A stretch of 64,000 nucleotides of DNA, from contig JBILLS010000002.1 in NCBI GenBank assembly GCA_044375955.1, forward strand, positions 86,461 through 150,460, written 5' to 3'. Of this stretch, positions 41,184-49,993 are shown in pieces. Numbering within the stretch: position 1 is the first letter of the stretch; every line of letters begins with the position of its first letter. Under the pieces are notes generated by a model, which was not told where the DNA came from, made no database searches, and saw only the letters and a program-made list of their open reading frames with translations. This stretch comes from VGCC01 sp044375955. GTDB lineage: Bacteria; Actinomycetota; Actinomycetes; S36-B12. The position numbers were made by a program, and so were the translations under genes.

Positions 41184-41950
41184 TAACCGAGTTCGGCGTA
41201 GTCGCGGGCGTAGATCTCCCGCACCTTCGCACGAGTGGAGTCGTCAAAGTAGTCGTTCACCTTGGTGGATGCACCGGTGGAGTTGCGGCAGTAGAAAGAC
41301 TCGGTGAGATCCGGTGTACGGGTCAATTCCGCGATGCGCTGCCACGAGGAATCGAGGTCCTCGAGATGGATCACCGCGTCGTAGGGCACGATGCCGAGCC
41401 CGATGTGATCTACCTGGCGTCGCCAGTGCGGGTCCTGATCACGTGAGTCCTGCGCACCGATCACATCGAGGAACATCCCGAGGGTGACGTCCTCCGGTGC
41501 GGGGCGTATTCCCGTCGTCGCCTCGATCTGGTCGAGGATCGGACCGCTCTGGCGCAGTCCTTGCTGCACCTTCTCCAGGTACCCGCTCAGCGCACGTGAG
41601 GCTGGATCGCGCACCACGGTGAAGCGGTGGTACGTGGGGGAGGTGAATACCTCCTCGAGCATGTCCACCGGAAGCTGGTACGGCCGGACGTGGGCTCCGG
41701 ACTTCATGCCGTTGTGGGGTGTCTCCTGGAAACGCTGCGCATGCGTCGGGTTCATCCTGGCCCCCTCGAGGGCGCCGAGGGTGGCCTTCATGGTCCCGCA
41801 GCCGGCCTTGGGGACCTCCACGTAGGCGTACCTGTTCACCAGGGAGATGTGCGTGTGGAAGTTGACCGAGCGCCAACCCATCGACGTGACGTACTCGCGG
41901 GTGACCGGACCGAGGTCCGAGCGCGAGGGGCGCCGATCCGGGATCGTCAC
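41180..41950 (-). CDS. Sulfotransferase family 2 domain protein
   Basis: The 256-residue protein has both PAPS-binding elements: the 5'-phosphosulfate loop VEVPKAGCGTMKATL at residues 44-58 and the 3'-phosphate motif FTVVRDPASRALSGYL at 110-125. It resembles carbohydrate (HNK-1 type) sulfotransferases, which sulfate glycans. There is no signal peptide and no adjacent glycan or PAPS-synthesis gene, so its acceptor is unknown. Its stop overlaps asd by 4 bases. Confidence 0.83.
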   Translation of the reverse strand: MTIPDRRPSRSDLGPVTREYVTSMGWRSVNFHTHISLVNRYAYVEVPKAGCGTMKATLGALEGARMNPTHAQRFQETPHNGMKSGAHVRPYQLPVDMLEEVFTSPTYHRFTVVRDPASRALSGYLEKVQQGLRQSGPILDQIEATTGIRPAPEDVTLGMFLDVIGAQDSRDQDPHWRRQVDHIGLGIVPYDAVIHLEDLDSSWQRIAELTRTPDLTESFYCRNSTGASTKVNDYFDDSTRAKVREIYARDYAELGY

Positions 41951-42001
41951 GGTGTCTCCCTCGCGTCAGTACAGCAGTCGAGTTCTCGACTGTCTGCTGA
42001 G

Positions 42002-42075
<74 letters not shown>

Positions 42076-42103
42076 AGTCGCCGTGCTGGCGAGCCTGCGG
42101 AGT

Positions 42104-43021
42104 CTAGCCGACGGAGTCGGTGCGAGTTCCCGGCGTCTCGGTTGGGGCTACGAGGGTCAGCAGGGTGGCCTCCGGCGGACATGCGAACCGGAACGGCGCG
42201 TACGGGCTCGTCCCCAATCCAGCCGAGACATGGAGCGCGCTGTCTCCGTGCGAGGAGAGTCCGCGGGCCCGCTGGGTATCGAGATCACAGTTTGTGACGA
42301 GGGCTCCGTAGCCCGGAACGCGCAACTGACCACCGTGGGTATGACCCGCAACGATCAGATCAGCACCATCGGCAGCCATCGGATCGAGTACTCGCAGGTA
42401 GGGCGCGTGCGTCACTGCGAGTGCGAGATCCGCGTCTTCGGCGAAGGCTCCGGCCACCATCGAGTAGTCATCACGGCCGATGTGCGGATCGTCCACACCA
42501 CGCACATCGATCTCTCGACCATCGGCTTTGAGTGTGGCGCGGGAGTTGGACAGGTCGATCCATCCGGCATCCGTCAGGCCGGCAACGAGATCCGGCCACG
42601 GCAACATAGGTCGGCGCGGTTCGAGTTGCGATGGTCCGGACAGGTACTTCGCCGGATTGATCGGTCGCGGTCCGAAGTAATCGTTGCTTCCCAGAACAAA
42701 GGCACCCGGGATATCGAAGAGTGGTTCGAGGGTGTGGAGGACGTCGGGGATCGCTTCCGCGTGGGAGAGGAAGTCACCGGTCACCACGACGGCGTCGGGG
42801 CGCAGTTCGAGGAGGGATCGCACCCACCGTTGCTTGCGATGTTGGCCGGGAACGAGGTGCAGATCCGACAGGTGCAGCATGCGCAGGGGTGGTTGGCCGC
42901 TGCGCAGGACGGGCACCGTGGCTCTTCGGAGGGTGAAGTTCTGCGCCTCCCAGCGTGCGTAGGCGAGCCCTGCGACACCGGCAGCCAGGACTGCCGCGGA
43001 GGTCAGCATGGTCCGGCGCAT
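42104..43021 (-). CDS. Membrane-anchored metallophosphoesterase
   Basis: The 305-residue protein has an N-terminal signal anchor (residues 1-22) and a calcineurin-like phosphoesterase domain. The metal-binding motifs are HLSDLHL, VVTGDFL, GSNDY (in place of GNHD), THAP and AGHTHGGQ. The first GNHD motif therefore has Asn-Asp with Ser-Asn replacing Asn-His. The substrate is unknown. Its position near ponA2 matches the Rv3683-ponA2 neighbourhood of M. tuberculosis as I recall it. Confidence 0.88.
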   Translation of the reverse strand: MRRTMLTSAAVLAAGVAGLAYARWEAQNFTLRRATVPVLRSGQPPLRMLHLSDLHLVPGQHRKQRWVRSLLELRPDAVVVTGDFLSHAEAIPDVLHTLEPLFDIPGAFVLGSNDYFGPRPINPAKYLSGPSQLEPRRPMLPWPDLVAGLTDAGWIDLSNSRATLKADGREIDVRGVDDPHIGRDDYSMVAGAFAEDADLALAVTHAPYLRVLDPMAADGADLIVAGHTHGGQLRVPGYGALVTNCDLDTQRARGLSSHGDSALHVSAGLGTSPYAPFRFACPPEATLLTLVAPTETPGTRTDSVG

Positions 43022-43056
43022 TTCACCAGTCTCCCATGCGCTGCCAGGATGTACCC

Positions 43057-43521
43057 ATGACGAGCATGAAGGACCGCATTCAGGGTGATCTGACCACCGC
43101 CATGAAGGCCCGTGACGAGGTGTCCTCGAGCACGTTGCGCATGGTGTTGACGGCTGTCACCAACGAGGAAGTCTCCGGCAAGACCGCGCGCGTCCTCACG
43201 GATGAGGATGTGGTGACGGTGCTGGGTCGTGAAGCCAAGAAGCGCAAGGAAGCAGCCGAGGCGTATGACGCTGCGCAACGGCCCGAGTTGGCTGCCCGTG
43301 AGCGCGCCGAGTTAGCGGTCATCGAGGGGTATCTCCCGGAGCAGCTCAGCGAGGACGACGTGCGTGCGATCGTCGACGCGGCCGTGGCCCAGGTCACCTC
43401 GACCGGTGCATCCGGTGGCGCCGCGATGGGTCAGGTGATGAAGATCGTGCAGCCGCAGGTGAAAGGGAAGGCCGACGGCGGTCAGGTCGCCGCGTTGGTG
43501 AAGTCCGCCCTGGGGATGTGA
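43057..43521 (+). CDS. GatB/YqeY domain protein
   Basis: The 154-residue helical protein matches YqeY: TSMKDRIQGDLTTAMKARDE at the start, LGREAKKRKEAAEAY in the middle, ELAVIEGYLPEQLSEDD, then MGQVMKIVQPQVKGKADG at the end. The C-terminal half resembles the tRNA-binding tail of GatB amidotransferase; its cellular role is unclear. ATG 43057 or 43066 could start it. It converges on ponA2 across a strong hairpin. Confidence 0.93.
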   Translation: MTSMKDRIQGDLTTAMKARDEVSSSTLRMVLTAVTNEEVSGKTARVLTDEDVVTVLGREAKKRKEAAEAYDAAQRPELAARERAELAVIEGYLPEQLSEDDVRAIVDAAVAQVTSTGASGGAAMGQVMKIVQPQVKGKADGGQVAALVKSALGM

Positions 43522-43543
43522 CGGCCGCTCACCCTTGCGGCCG
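43522..43543. terminator. Two-way terminator hairpin between yqeY and ponA2
   Basis: CGGCCGC at 43522-43528 and GCGGCCG at 43537-43543 form an all-GC 7-bp stem around 8 bases. It starts directly after the yqeY stop and covers the ponA2 stop. Confidence 0.7.
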
Positions 43544-46048
43544 GGCCGCGCTGTTGTCGAAGGTATCCGAACTTGGGCCACCCGCGGCCACTGTCAAGGT
43601 GATCACCGTCCCGTAGGGGAGCAGGGTGTTCATGTCGCTCGATTGAGCGATGACGGTGCCCGCCTCGAGATTCGGGGCATCGGCGGTCACCGAGGTAACT
43701 TCGAAGCCTGCGTTGTTCATCAAGGTCGTTGCATCCTGCAACGGTGCACCGCGTACCTCGGGCACGACACTGATGCCGCTGCCGACGATGACCGTGACCT
43801 GGGTTCCGGGTGCCGACCGCGTACCTGCCGCCGGGGACTGGCCGATCACCTCACCCGCGGCACCCGGTCCATCCGACGGCGTCACCGCGCCGAGGAGGAA
43901 GCCACCCTCGGCCAGCGCCGCCTGGATCTCTTCCACGGTGAGCATCCCGCTCAAGTCGGGCACCGTGGGTGCATTCGTCAGCGACGTCACCTGATCGGTC
44001 TCCAGGGAGAACCGCAGCACCGGTTTCGCTTCGAGGGCCGTCTCCATCGACTGCTTCCAGATCGGTCCGGGCAGGCTCCCGCCGAACACCTGCGAGTAGT
44101 AGGTGCCGTTGATCGTGATGTCCTTCATTGGGTACGCGAATCCACCGCGCGGATCGCCCACCCAGACGGCGGCTGCGAGTTGGGGTGTGTATCCCGCGAA
44201 CCACACGGCCGCCGACTCGTTCGTGGTTCCGGTCTTGCCAGCGACCGGACGGTCGCCGAGTGACATGCGCGCACCGGTGCGCCCGCGCAACGGACCATCG
44301 ACCACTCCGATGAGCAGTTCGGTCACCGAGTCGGCAACGGGCCGATCGATGACCTGGCGGCAGCCCGCGGAGGGGATCGGGAGTGAGTTCCCATCGCGAT
44401 CGAGCATGTCGCTGATGGCGATGGGGCGGCAGTACTCACCGTGGGCCGCGAAGGTGGCGTACCCGTTGGCCATACCGAGGGGTGTGACCTCGACCGAGCC
44501 GAGGGTGAGGGAGGGGACACGACTCAGCGGCTCGCCGCTCCCGCGGTAGACGCCCGTCGACTCCGCGATATCCGCGACCGCGCAGATTCCTGCACGTTCC
44601 TCAATCGCCATGAAGTAGGTATTCGTCGAGTAGGCGGTTGCCTGCGCCATGTTCAGCGTCCCGGACGTCGTGCTGTTGTTCACCGTCACCGGTGGGAAGA
44701 GCGCGCCCGTCTCACAGTTCACGAAGTTGGTGAACGTGTTGGGGCTCGGTGACGGGATGTACTCGTAGGGCGAGACACCTGCGTCCAGGGCAGCGGCCAG
44801 GGTGAAGATCTTGAAGGTCGATCCCGCCTGCATTCCGATGGTGCCACCCATGTCCTGACCGACGTTGTAGTTGTAGGTGGTCTTTCCGATCCCGGCTGTT
44901 CCCCACTCGCGATTCTGGGTCATCGCGATGATGTGTCCGGTCCCCGGTTCGATCATCGAGATGGCGGCAGCCTTGCGGCTGGGATCGTCCGGGGGGATGA
45001 ACGAGTTCACCGCTTCCGTCGCACCGCGTTGCGCGACGGGATCCAGTGTGGTGCGAATCGTGTAGCCGCCGCGGCGCAGGAAGGCCTCCCGTTCCTCCGG
45101 TGTCGCACCGAAGACCGGGTCCGTGCGGATGGTCTGCAGGACGTAGTCGCAGAAGAAGGGCGCGTAGGACGACGTGCACCCATTCGAGACCGCGCGTGGT
45201 CGCAGGGTGCCTTCGATCGGGATGGCCTTGAGCCGCTCGGCCTCGTCCGGCGTCAGATAGCCCTGATTGGCCATGCGGGTGAGCACGACGTTGCGTCGTT
45301 CCTGGCTGCGCTCGGGGTTGCGTAAGGGGTCGTAGGCGGTGGGCTGCTTGACGATTCCGGCGAGCGTGGCGGCCTCGACGGGTGTGAGTTCAGCGGCGGA
45401 CTTATCGAAGTACCGCCGGGCGGCCGCCTCGACTCCGTACGCACCGGCGCCGAAGTAGGCGATGTTGAGGTAGCGCGCGAGGATCTCGCTCTTGGTGTAG
45501 CGCTTCTCGAGGGCGATCGCGTAACGCACCTCGCGGATCTTGCGCGCAGTGTTGTCACCGCGGGCCTCCTCGAGTTCCTCAGGGTTCGTGGCTTGGTTGA
45601 CGAGCACGTTCTTGACGTACTGCATCGTCAGGGTGGAGGCACCCTCCTGGATTCCCCCTGCCGTGGTATTCCGCGCGAGTGCGCGTGCCACGCCGCGGAC
45701 GTCGACGCCGTTGTGATCGAGAAAGCGCGAGTCTTCGATCGAGATGATCGCCTGGCGCATCGCCGGGGAGATGCTCTCGAAGGGCACCTCGATGCGGTTT
45801 TGGTAGAAGAGCTGGGCGATGAGGGACCCGTCGGAGGCAAGGATCACCGTGCGCTCCGGCAGCGGTGGCTCGGCGAGGGTGGTGGGAAGGGTCTCGAACT
45901 GCCGGACCGCGTCCCGGGTGAGCACCCCGGCGCCCCCGGCGATCGGAAGCAGCATCAGCCCGAGGATGACCCCGGCCAGCACCGACCCCAGGGCCAAGGC
46001 GAGGACCCGGCCCATGAGGGTCACCGGCGTCGAAGGGCTCACTTTCAT
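43529..46048 (-). CDS. ponA2: Bifunctional penicillin-binding protein (PBP1a type) with PASTA domains
   Basis: The 839-residue class A PBP polymerises and crosslinks peptidoglycan. It has an N-terminal membrane anchor (about residues 12-37) and a glycosyltransferase domain with catalytic Glu105 in SIEDSRFLDHNG. Its transpeptidase domain shows Ser410-TFK413, STN 474-476 and KTG 605-607. The C-terminal end carries two PASTA modules from about residue 690. GGAG precedes the ATG. The layout and the divergent whiB gene match mycobacterial ponA2-whiB4. Confidence 0.95.
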   Translation of the reverse strand: MKVSPSTPVTLMGRVLALALGSVLAGVILGLMLLPIAGGAGVLTRDAVRQFETLPTTLAEPPLPERTVILASDGSLIAQLFYQNRIEVPFESISPAMRQAIISIEDSRFLDHNGVDVRGVARALARNTTAGGIQEGASTLTMQYVKNVLVNQATNPEELEEARGDNTARKIREVRYAIALEKRYTKSEILARYLNIAYFGAGAYGVEAAARRYFDKSAAELTPVEAATLAGIVKQPTAYDPLRNPERSQERRNVVLTRMANQGYLTPDEAERLKAIPIEGTLRPRAVSNGCTSSYAPFFCDYVLQTIRTDPVFGATPEEREAFLRRGGYTIRTTLDPVAQRGATEAVNSFIPPDDPSRKAAAISMIEPGTGHIIAMTQNREWGTAGIGKTTYNYNVGQDMGGTIGMQAGSTFKIFTLAAALDAGVSPYEYIPSPSPNTFTNFVNCETGALFPPVTVNNSTTSGTLNMAQATAYSTNTYFMAIEERAGICAVADIAESTGVYRGSGEPLSRVPSLTLGSVEVTPLGMANGYATFAAHGEYCRPIAISDMLDRDGNSLPIPSAGCRQVIDRPVADSVTELLIGVVDGPLRGRTGARMSLGDRPVAGKTGTTNESAAVWFAGYTPQLAAAVWVGDPRGGFAYPMKDITINGTYYSQVFGGSLPGPIWKQSMETALEAKPVLRFSLETDQVTSLTNAPTVPDLSGMLTVEEIQAALAEGGFLLGAVTPSDGPGAAGEVIGQSPAAGTRSAPGTQVTVIVGSGISVVPEVRGAPLQDATTLMNNAGFEVTSVTADAPNLEAGTVIAQSSDMNTLLPYGTVITLTVAAGGPSSDTFDNSAARPQG

Positions 46049-46159
46049 CAGACTCCAGCGTAGGCAGGGGGGTTCCTGGGATGGGGGAGGCAGACGCCCC
46101 GCCGGACGGCACTGACCATCCCACCGGGTCCCGGAGGCCGCCGAGAGGTGGGTGGGAAG

Positions 46160-46173
46160 CCAGGGAACCCTGG
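46160..46173. promoter_or_regulatory. CCAGGG-AA-CCCTGG dyad in the ponA2/whiB divergent promoter region
   Basis: Two perfect 6-base arms flank an AA centre. The dyad lies 105 bases upstream of the whiB start and 112 bases upstream of the ponA2 start, in a 229-base intergenic region. It is a plausible shared operator. No other strong feature was seen in this gap. Confidence 0.4.
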
Positions 46174-46277
46174 GAAGGGTGAGACGAAAGTGTTATCGAT
46201 CGGACTATTGACCCCATATCGGCGGACGGCCATAGTTCATCCACCTCCGGGGTGCAGCCGGGGTGGGGAGGGATGAC

Positions 46278-46586
46278 GTGCTCGACAGCGATTGGGCGGC
46301 CCAGGCGGCCTGCCGTTCGTGCGACCCCGATGCCCTGTTCGTCCAAGGTGCCGCCCAGAACCGCGCGAAGGCGATCTGCGTGGGCTGTTCCGTGCGCACC
46401 GAGTGCCTCGCGGATGCCCTCGACAACCGCGTGGAGTTCGGTGTGTGGGGTGGCATGACCGAGCGGGAGCGCCGCGCGCTCCTTCGCCGGCGGCCGAACG
46501 TGACGTCGTGGCGCAATCTCTTGGAGACCGCGCAGAGCGAATACGAGCGTCAGATCATCCTGACCTCGCGCGAACGCGCGAGCTAG
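46278..46586 (+). CDS. whiB4: WhiB-family iron-sulfur transcription factor (WhiB4-like by synteny)
   Basis: The 102-residue protein binds a [4Fe-4S] cluster through Cys12, Cys34, Cys37 and Cys43; an extra Cys15 is present. It has the family turn GVWGGMTERERR and a basic C-terminal tail RRRPNV for DNA contact. WhiB proteins sense oxygen, NO or redox state. The GTG at 46278 follows GGGGAGGG at ideal distance. Adjacency to ponA2 and two ArsA-like ATPases points to the WhiB4 subfamily. Confidence 0.9.
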   Translation: MLDSDWAAQAACRSCDPDALFVQGAAQNRAKAICVGCSVRTECLADALDNRVEFGVWGGMTERERRALLRRRPNVTSWRNLLETAQSEYERQIILTSRERAS

Positions 46587-47713
46587 AGGAGCTCACCGAT
46601 TCGCCGCAGTCCGGCGAGATCGTGCACGTCCTCGGGTAGCGCCGGCACGCGTGCGACCGCGACCATGGGGTGCGCGGCAGTGAAGCGACCGATCACATGC
46701 TCCTGACGTTCCGCCATCTGGATACGCGCGGCGTGCTCACGCAGCAGTGCGGCCGTGATCCGACCATCCTCGGTGGCCGTCGCACCCGTGGCCTCCAACT
46801 CCTGCGCCGCAGCAGTCGCCTGATCCGCCCCGAGCAGAGTTGACACCTGCTGCACCCGATTCACCACCAGTCCGGCCAGGGGCATGTCCTCGGCGCGAAG
46901 CCGCTCGACGAAGTAGGCGGCCTCACGCAGCGCATCCGGCTCGGGGGTTGCCACGACCACGAACGCGGTACCCCGTTCCTTGAGCTGCGCGTATGTGGCA
47001 TCCGCGCGTTCACGGAATCCACCGAATGTCGTGTCGATGGCTACCACGAAGGTGCCGATGTCGGCGAGCACCTGTGCTCCGAGCACCTTGCTCAACACAT
47101 TGGTGAAGATGCCGAACCCCACTGCAGCCAGCCGACCGAGACCACGTCCGGCACCGCGCGCGGGTGCCGTCAGGATGCGGATGAAACGTCCATCGAGGAA
47201 AGTTCCGAGGCGTCTCGGTGCATCAAGGAAGTCCAGCGCGCTCCGCGATGGCGGGGTGTCGACGATGATGAGATCCCAGGTTCCATCTGCATCGGATTGA
47301 CTCCGCAACTGCCCGAGTTTCTCCATCGCCATGTACTCCTGTGTCCCGGCGAAGGATGAGGACAGAGCCTGGTAAAACGGATTGGCAAGGATCTGGGCGG
47401 CGCGCTCGGGATCAGCATGGGCTTCCACAACCTCGTCGAATGTCCGCTTCATGTCGAGCATCATCGCGTCGAGTGATCCGTTCGCGATGCCTGAGACGGC
47501 GCTCGGGGAGTTGTCCAGTCGCGAGAGACCCATCGCCTGCGCGAGTCGCTTTGCCGGATCGATGGTGAGCACGCACACCCTGCGCCCTCGTTCGGCGGCG
47601 CGGACACCCAGGGCTGCAGCCGTCGTGGTCTTACCCACGCCACCGGAACCCGTGCACACAATCGTCCGGGTGAGGCGATCGTCGATCAGCGCGTCAAGGT
47701 CGAAGTCGGTCAT
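46583..47713 (-). CDS. ArsA/Get3-family ATPase (second of pair)
   Basis: The 376-residue protein has the anion-transport ATPase P-loop CTGSGGVGKTTTAAALG, LTIDPAKRLAQAMG and IIVDTPPSRSALDFLDAP. It belongs to the ArsA/Get3 group, here in the actinobacterial pair that I recall as Rv3679-Rv3680. Orthologues have been linked to metalloid tolerance and envelope functions, but the substrate here is unknown. The ATG at 47713 overlaps the first ATPase by 4 bases. Its stop shares a CTAG with whiB. Confidence 0.93.
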   Translation of the reverse strand: MTDFDLDALIDDRLTRTIVCTGSGGVGKTTTAAALGVRAAERGRRVCVLTIDPAKRLAQAMGLSRLDNSPSAVSGIANGSLDAMMLDMKRTFDEVVEAHADPERAAQILANPFYQALSSSFAGTQEYMAMEKLGQLRSQSDADGTWDLIIVDTPPSRSALDFLDAPRRLGTFLDGRFIRILTAPARGAGRGLGRLAAVGFGIFTNVLSKVLGAQVLADIGTFVVAIDTTFGGFRERADATYAQLKERGTAFVVVATPEPDALREAAYFVERLRAEDMPLAGLVVNRVQQVSTLLGADQATAAAQELEATGATATEDGRITAALLREHAARIQMAERQEHVIGRFTAAHPMVAVARVPALPEDVHDLAGLRRIGELL

Positions 47714-48666
47714 GACACACCACGCAGGTGTGCTGCAAGGGTGAACAGTCCCCCCAGATCCACCCCGGTGCGGAGCAGGGGCAGTTCCAGGACAGGAAGG
47801 CCGGTTTCCGCCAACCGACTCCGCTCGTTGTCCTCGAGGGCAAGTCGCTGGGCCAGGTCCCGCGCATCGTCGACGAGCAGGGCGGCAACCTCCTCGGTAT
47901 CCCGGGTGATGCCGGAGCGCCGGAGTTGCTCGGCGATCCCCATTCCTGCGGTGGCGCGCGCGAGATCGTTCACGGCGAGGGTGCTGCTCCGCACCATGTT
48001 CACGAAGATGGCGCCGAGCGGCAGGCCCGCCTGACGCAATTCCTCGACCCCGTCCAGCGTCTCCTGCACCGGCATCTCCTCCAGCAGGGTGACCAGGTGC
48101 ACCGCCGTCCGAGGTGAGGCGATCACGCTCATGACGAGTTCGGCGTGGTTGTGGATCGGACCGACGCGCGCGACGCCGGACACCTCGGAGTTCACGTTGA
48201 GGAAGGCCGTGATGCGACCCGTGGGCGGGGCGTCGAGGACGACGGCGTCGTATCCCTGGCCCTTGTCCTTGCGGCGCACGACCTCCACGGCCTTGCCGGT
48301 CAGCAACACATCGCGCAGTCCTGGGGCGATCGTCGTGGCGAACTCGATCGCCCCCATCTTGCGCAGCGCGCTGCCCGCGCGACGCAGGTTGTAGAAAAGC
48401 TCGAGATAGTCCAGGAGCGCGTCCTCGGGATCGACGGCGAGGGCCCACACTTCGCCACCCTCGGGAGCCACTGCGATACGCGTCTCAGCGTGGGGGAGCG
48501 GCGGGACGTCGAAGAGTTGTGCAATCCCCTGCCTCCCCTCGACCTCCATCAGCAGGGTGCGGCGCCCCTCGGCCGCCAGCGCCAAGGCGAGTGCTGCGGC
48601 AACGGTGGTCTTGCCGGTTCCACCTTTGCCGCTCACCACATGCAGGTCGGCCTGGGGCAGAGTCAC
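47710..48666 (-). CDS. ArsA/Get3-family ATPase (first of pair)
   Basis: The 318-residue protein has VVSGKGGTGKTTVAAALALA (P-loop with signature Lys), LLMEVEGRQG in place of the DPA switch and AVVLDAPPTGRI. It probably forms a heteromer with the next gene's product, the two P-loop halves fused in eukaryote-type ArsA being separate here. I chose the GTG at 48666; the frame runs on upstream into the divergent promoter of the DUF4177 gene. Confidence 0.92.
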   Translation of the reverse strand: MTLPQADLHVVSGKGGTGKTTVAAALALALAAEGRRTLLMEVEGRQGIAQLFDVPPLPHAETRIAVAPEGGEVWALAVDPEDALLDYLELFYNLRRAGSALRKMGAIEFATTIAPGLRDVLLTGKAVEVVRRKDKGQGYDAVVLDAPPTGRITAFLNVNSEVSGVARVGPIHNHAELVMSVIASPRTAVHLVTLLEEMPVQETLDGVEELRQAGLPLGAIFVNMVRSSTLAVNDLARATAGMGIAEQLRRSGITRDTEEVAALLVDDARDLAQRLALEDNERSRLAETGLPVLELPLLRTGVDLGGLFTLAAHLRGVS

Positions 48667-48719
48667 CCGAGCACAGTAGACGGCTCCGGCCACCGATCCA
48701 CGATCGCTACTGTGGTGGC

Positions 48720-48875
48720 ATGACTCGCTGGGAATACGCAACCGTGCCACTGCTCATCCACGCCACCAAGCAGATCCTCGACACCTGGGGTCAGGACGGC
48801 TGGGAACTCGTGCAGGTGGTCCCCGGTCCCAATCCGGAGAACATGGTGGCCTACCTCAAGCGGCCGGTGGGCTGA
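48720..48875 (+). CDS. DUF4177-family small protein
   Basis: This 51-residue protein begins MTRWEYATVPLL and contains DTWGQDGWELVQVVPGP, the hallmark W-E-Y and G-W-E-L-V pattern of DUF4177. The ending MVAYLKRP is typical. Function is unknown. It overlaps the RidA gene by one base (TGATG), so the two are co-translated. Confidence 0.88.
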   Translation: MTRWEYATVPLLIHATKQILDTWGQDGWELVQVVPGPNPENMVAYLKRPVG

Positions 48876-49339
48876 TGTCCTCCGTCGAGGAGCGCCTCGC
48901 GCACGAGGGCTTCACCGTCCCGACGGTCGCCACTCCCCTTGCCTCCTACACCCCCGCTGTGCGCAGCGGTCCGTACGTCTACGTCTCCGGTCAGTTGCCC
49001 TTCGTCAACGGCGAGTTGCCGCGGCACGGCAAGGTCGGCACCGATCTCACGGCAGAAGAAGCCGCCGACCTCGCCCAGACCTGCGCACTCAACGCAATCG
49101 CGGCGGTGCGCAGTGTGATCGACGATCTCGACAGGGTCGTGCGCGTGGTGAAGGTCGTCGGTTTCGTCGCCAGTGCGGGGAACTTCACCGCGCAACCACT
49201 GGTCATCAATGGCGCCAGCAACCTGTTGGTCCTCGCCTTCGGCGAAGCCGGGGTCCATGCCCGCTCGGCAGTCGGAGTCGTCTCCCTACCCCTCGACTCA
49301 CCCGTCGAGGTGGAGATGATCGTCGAAGTAGCCGACTGA
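48875..49339 (+). CDS. RidA/YjgF-family protein
   Basis: The 154-residue protein matches the RidA fold: VRSGPYVYVSGQLPFVNGEL at the start and TCALNAIAAVRSVIDDLDRVVRVVK in the middle, ending SAVGVVSLPLDSPVEVEMI. RidA proteins hydrolyse reactive enamines/imines; this larger subgroup lacks the canonical catalytic Arg context (VGVVSLPL instead of RxxVxVxxLP), so activity is uncertain. Confidence 0.9.
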   Translation: MSSVEERLAHEGFTVPTVATPLASYTPAVRSGPYVYVSGQLPFVNGELPRHGKVGTDLTAEEAADLAQTCALNAIAAVRSVIDDLDRVVRVVKVVGFVASAGNFTAQPLVINGASNLLVLAFGEAGVHARSAVGVVSLPLDSPVEVEMIVEVAD

Positions 49340-49342
49340 TTC

Positions 49343-49993
49343 GTGGACCTGCACAGCCGGCTCTCCTCGATCGCGCGGGGTGATGGTGCGTGGACGCCTC
49401 CCGCTGCGCTGCCCGCGGCGACGATCGTCCTGTCACGTGGAGATCACGTGCTGGTGATGCGCCGCGTGGAGACGATGGCCTTCGCCCCTCGCATGCATGT
49501 ATTCCCCGGAGGTCGACTCGAGGAGATCGACCTCACCGCCGATGACCCGTTCCTCGCATGCGCGATTCGCGAGGCCCGGGAAGAGGTGGGCATCGTGGTC
49601 ACCGGTGACATCCGCCTCATCGACCACTGGATCACGCCGGAGTTCGAGTCCCGTCGATTCGACGTCCGTTTCTTCCTCGCGGAGGTCACCGATCCGGGAG
49701 ATCTCGTCACCACCGAGGCGGACCAGGTGATGTGGCTGAGCATCAACGACGCTCTCGCTGAACACGAGCAGGGTCGTCTGCCCATGCTGCGCCCCACGGT
49801 GGAGGTGCTCGGGTTGGTGCAGCGCATCCTCGCGGGTGACCCCGTGCCTCCGGTGACGCCGAAACTTCCCCGCCCGCGCGATGCCGCGGGGGTTCTGGCC
49901 TGGGACATCGTGCACGCCGACACCGGTGAGGTGCTCGCCCGCGACATCATCGGACCGGGTTATGCGGAGGTCGAAGGGGTGGCGGTCCGATGA
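49343..49993 (+). CDS. NUDIX hydrolase
   Basis: The 216-residue protein has a NUDIX box with an insertion: GGRLEEIDLTADDP, then AIREAREEVGIVV. It hydrolyses a nucleoside-diphosphate-linked compound, possibly acyl-CoA as in NUDT19-like proteins. GTG 49343 lies 3 bases after the RidA stop. It overlaps the metallo-hydrolase gene by 4 bases. Confidence 0.88.
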   Translation: MDLHSRLSSIARGDGAWTPPAALPAATIVLSRGDHVLVMRRVETMAFAPRMHVFPGGRLEEIDLTADDPFLACAIREAREEVGIVVTGDIRLIDHWITPEFESRRFDVRFFLAEVTDPGDLVTTEADQVMWLSINDALAEHEQGRLPMLRPTVEVLGLVQRILAGDPVPPVTPKLPRPRDAAGVLAWDIVHADTGEVLARDIIGPGYAEVEGVAVR

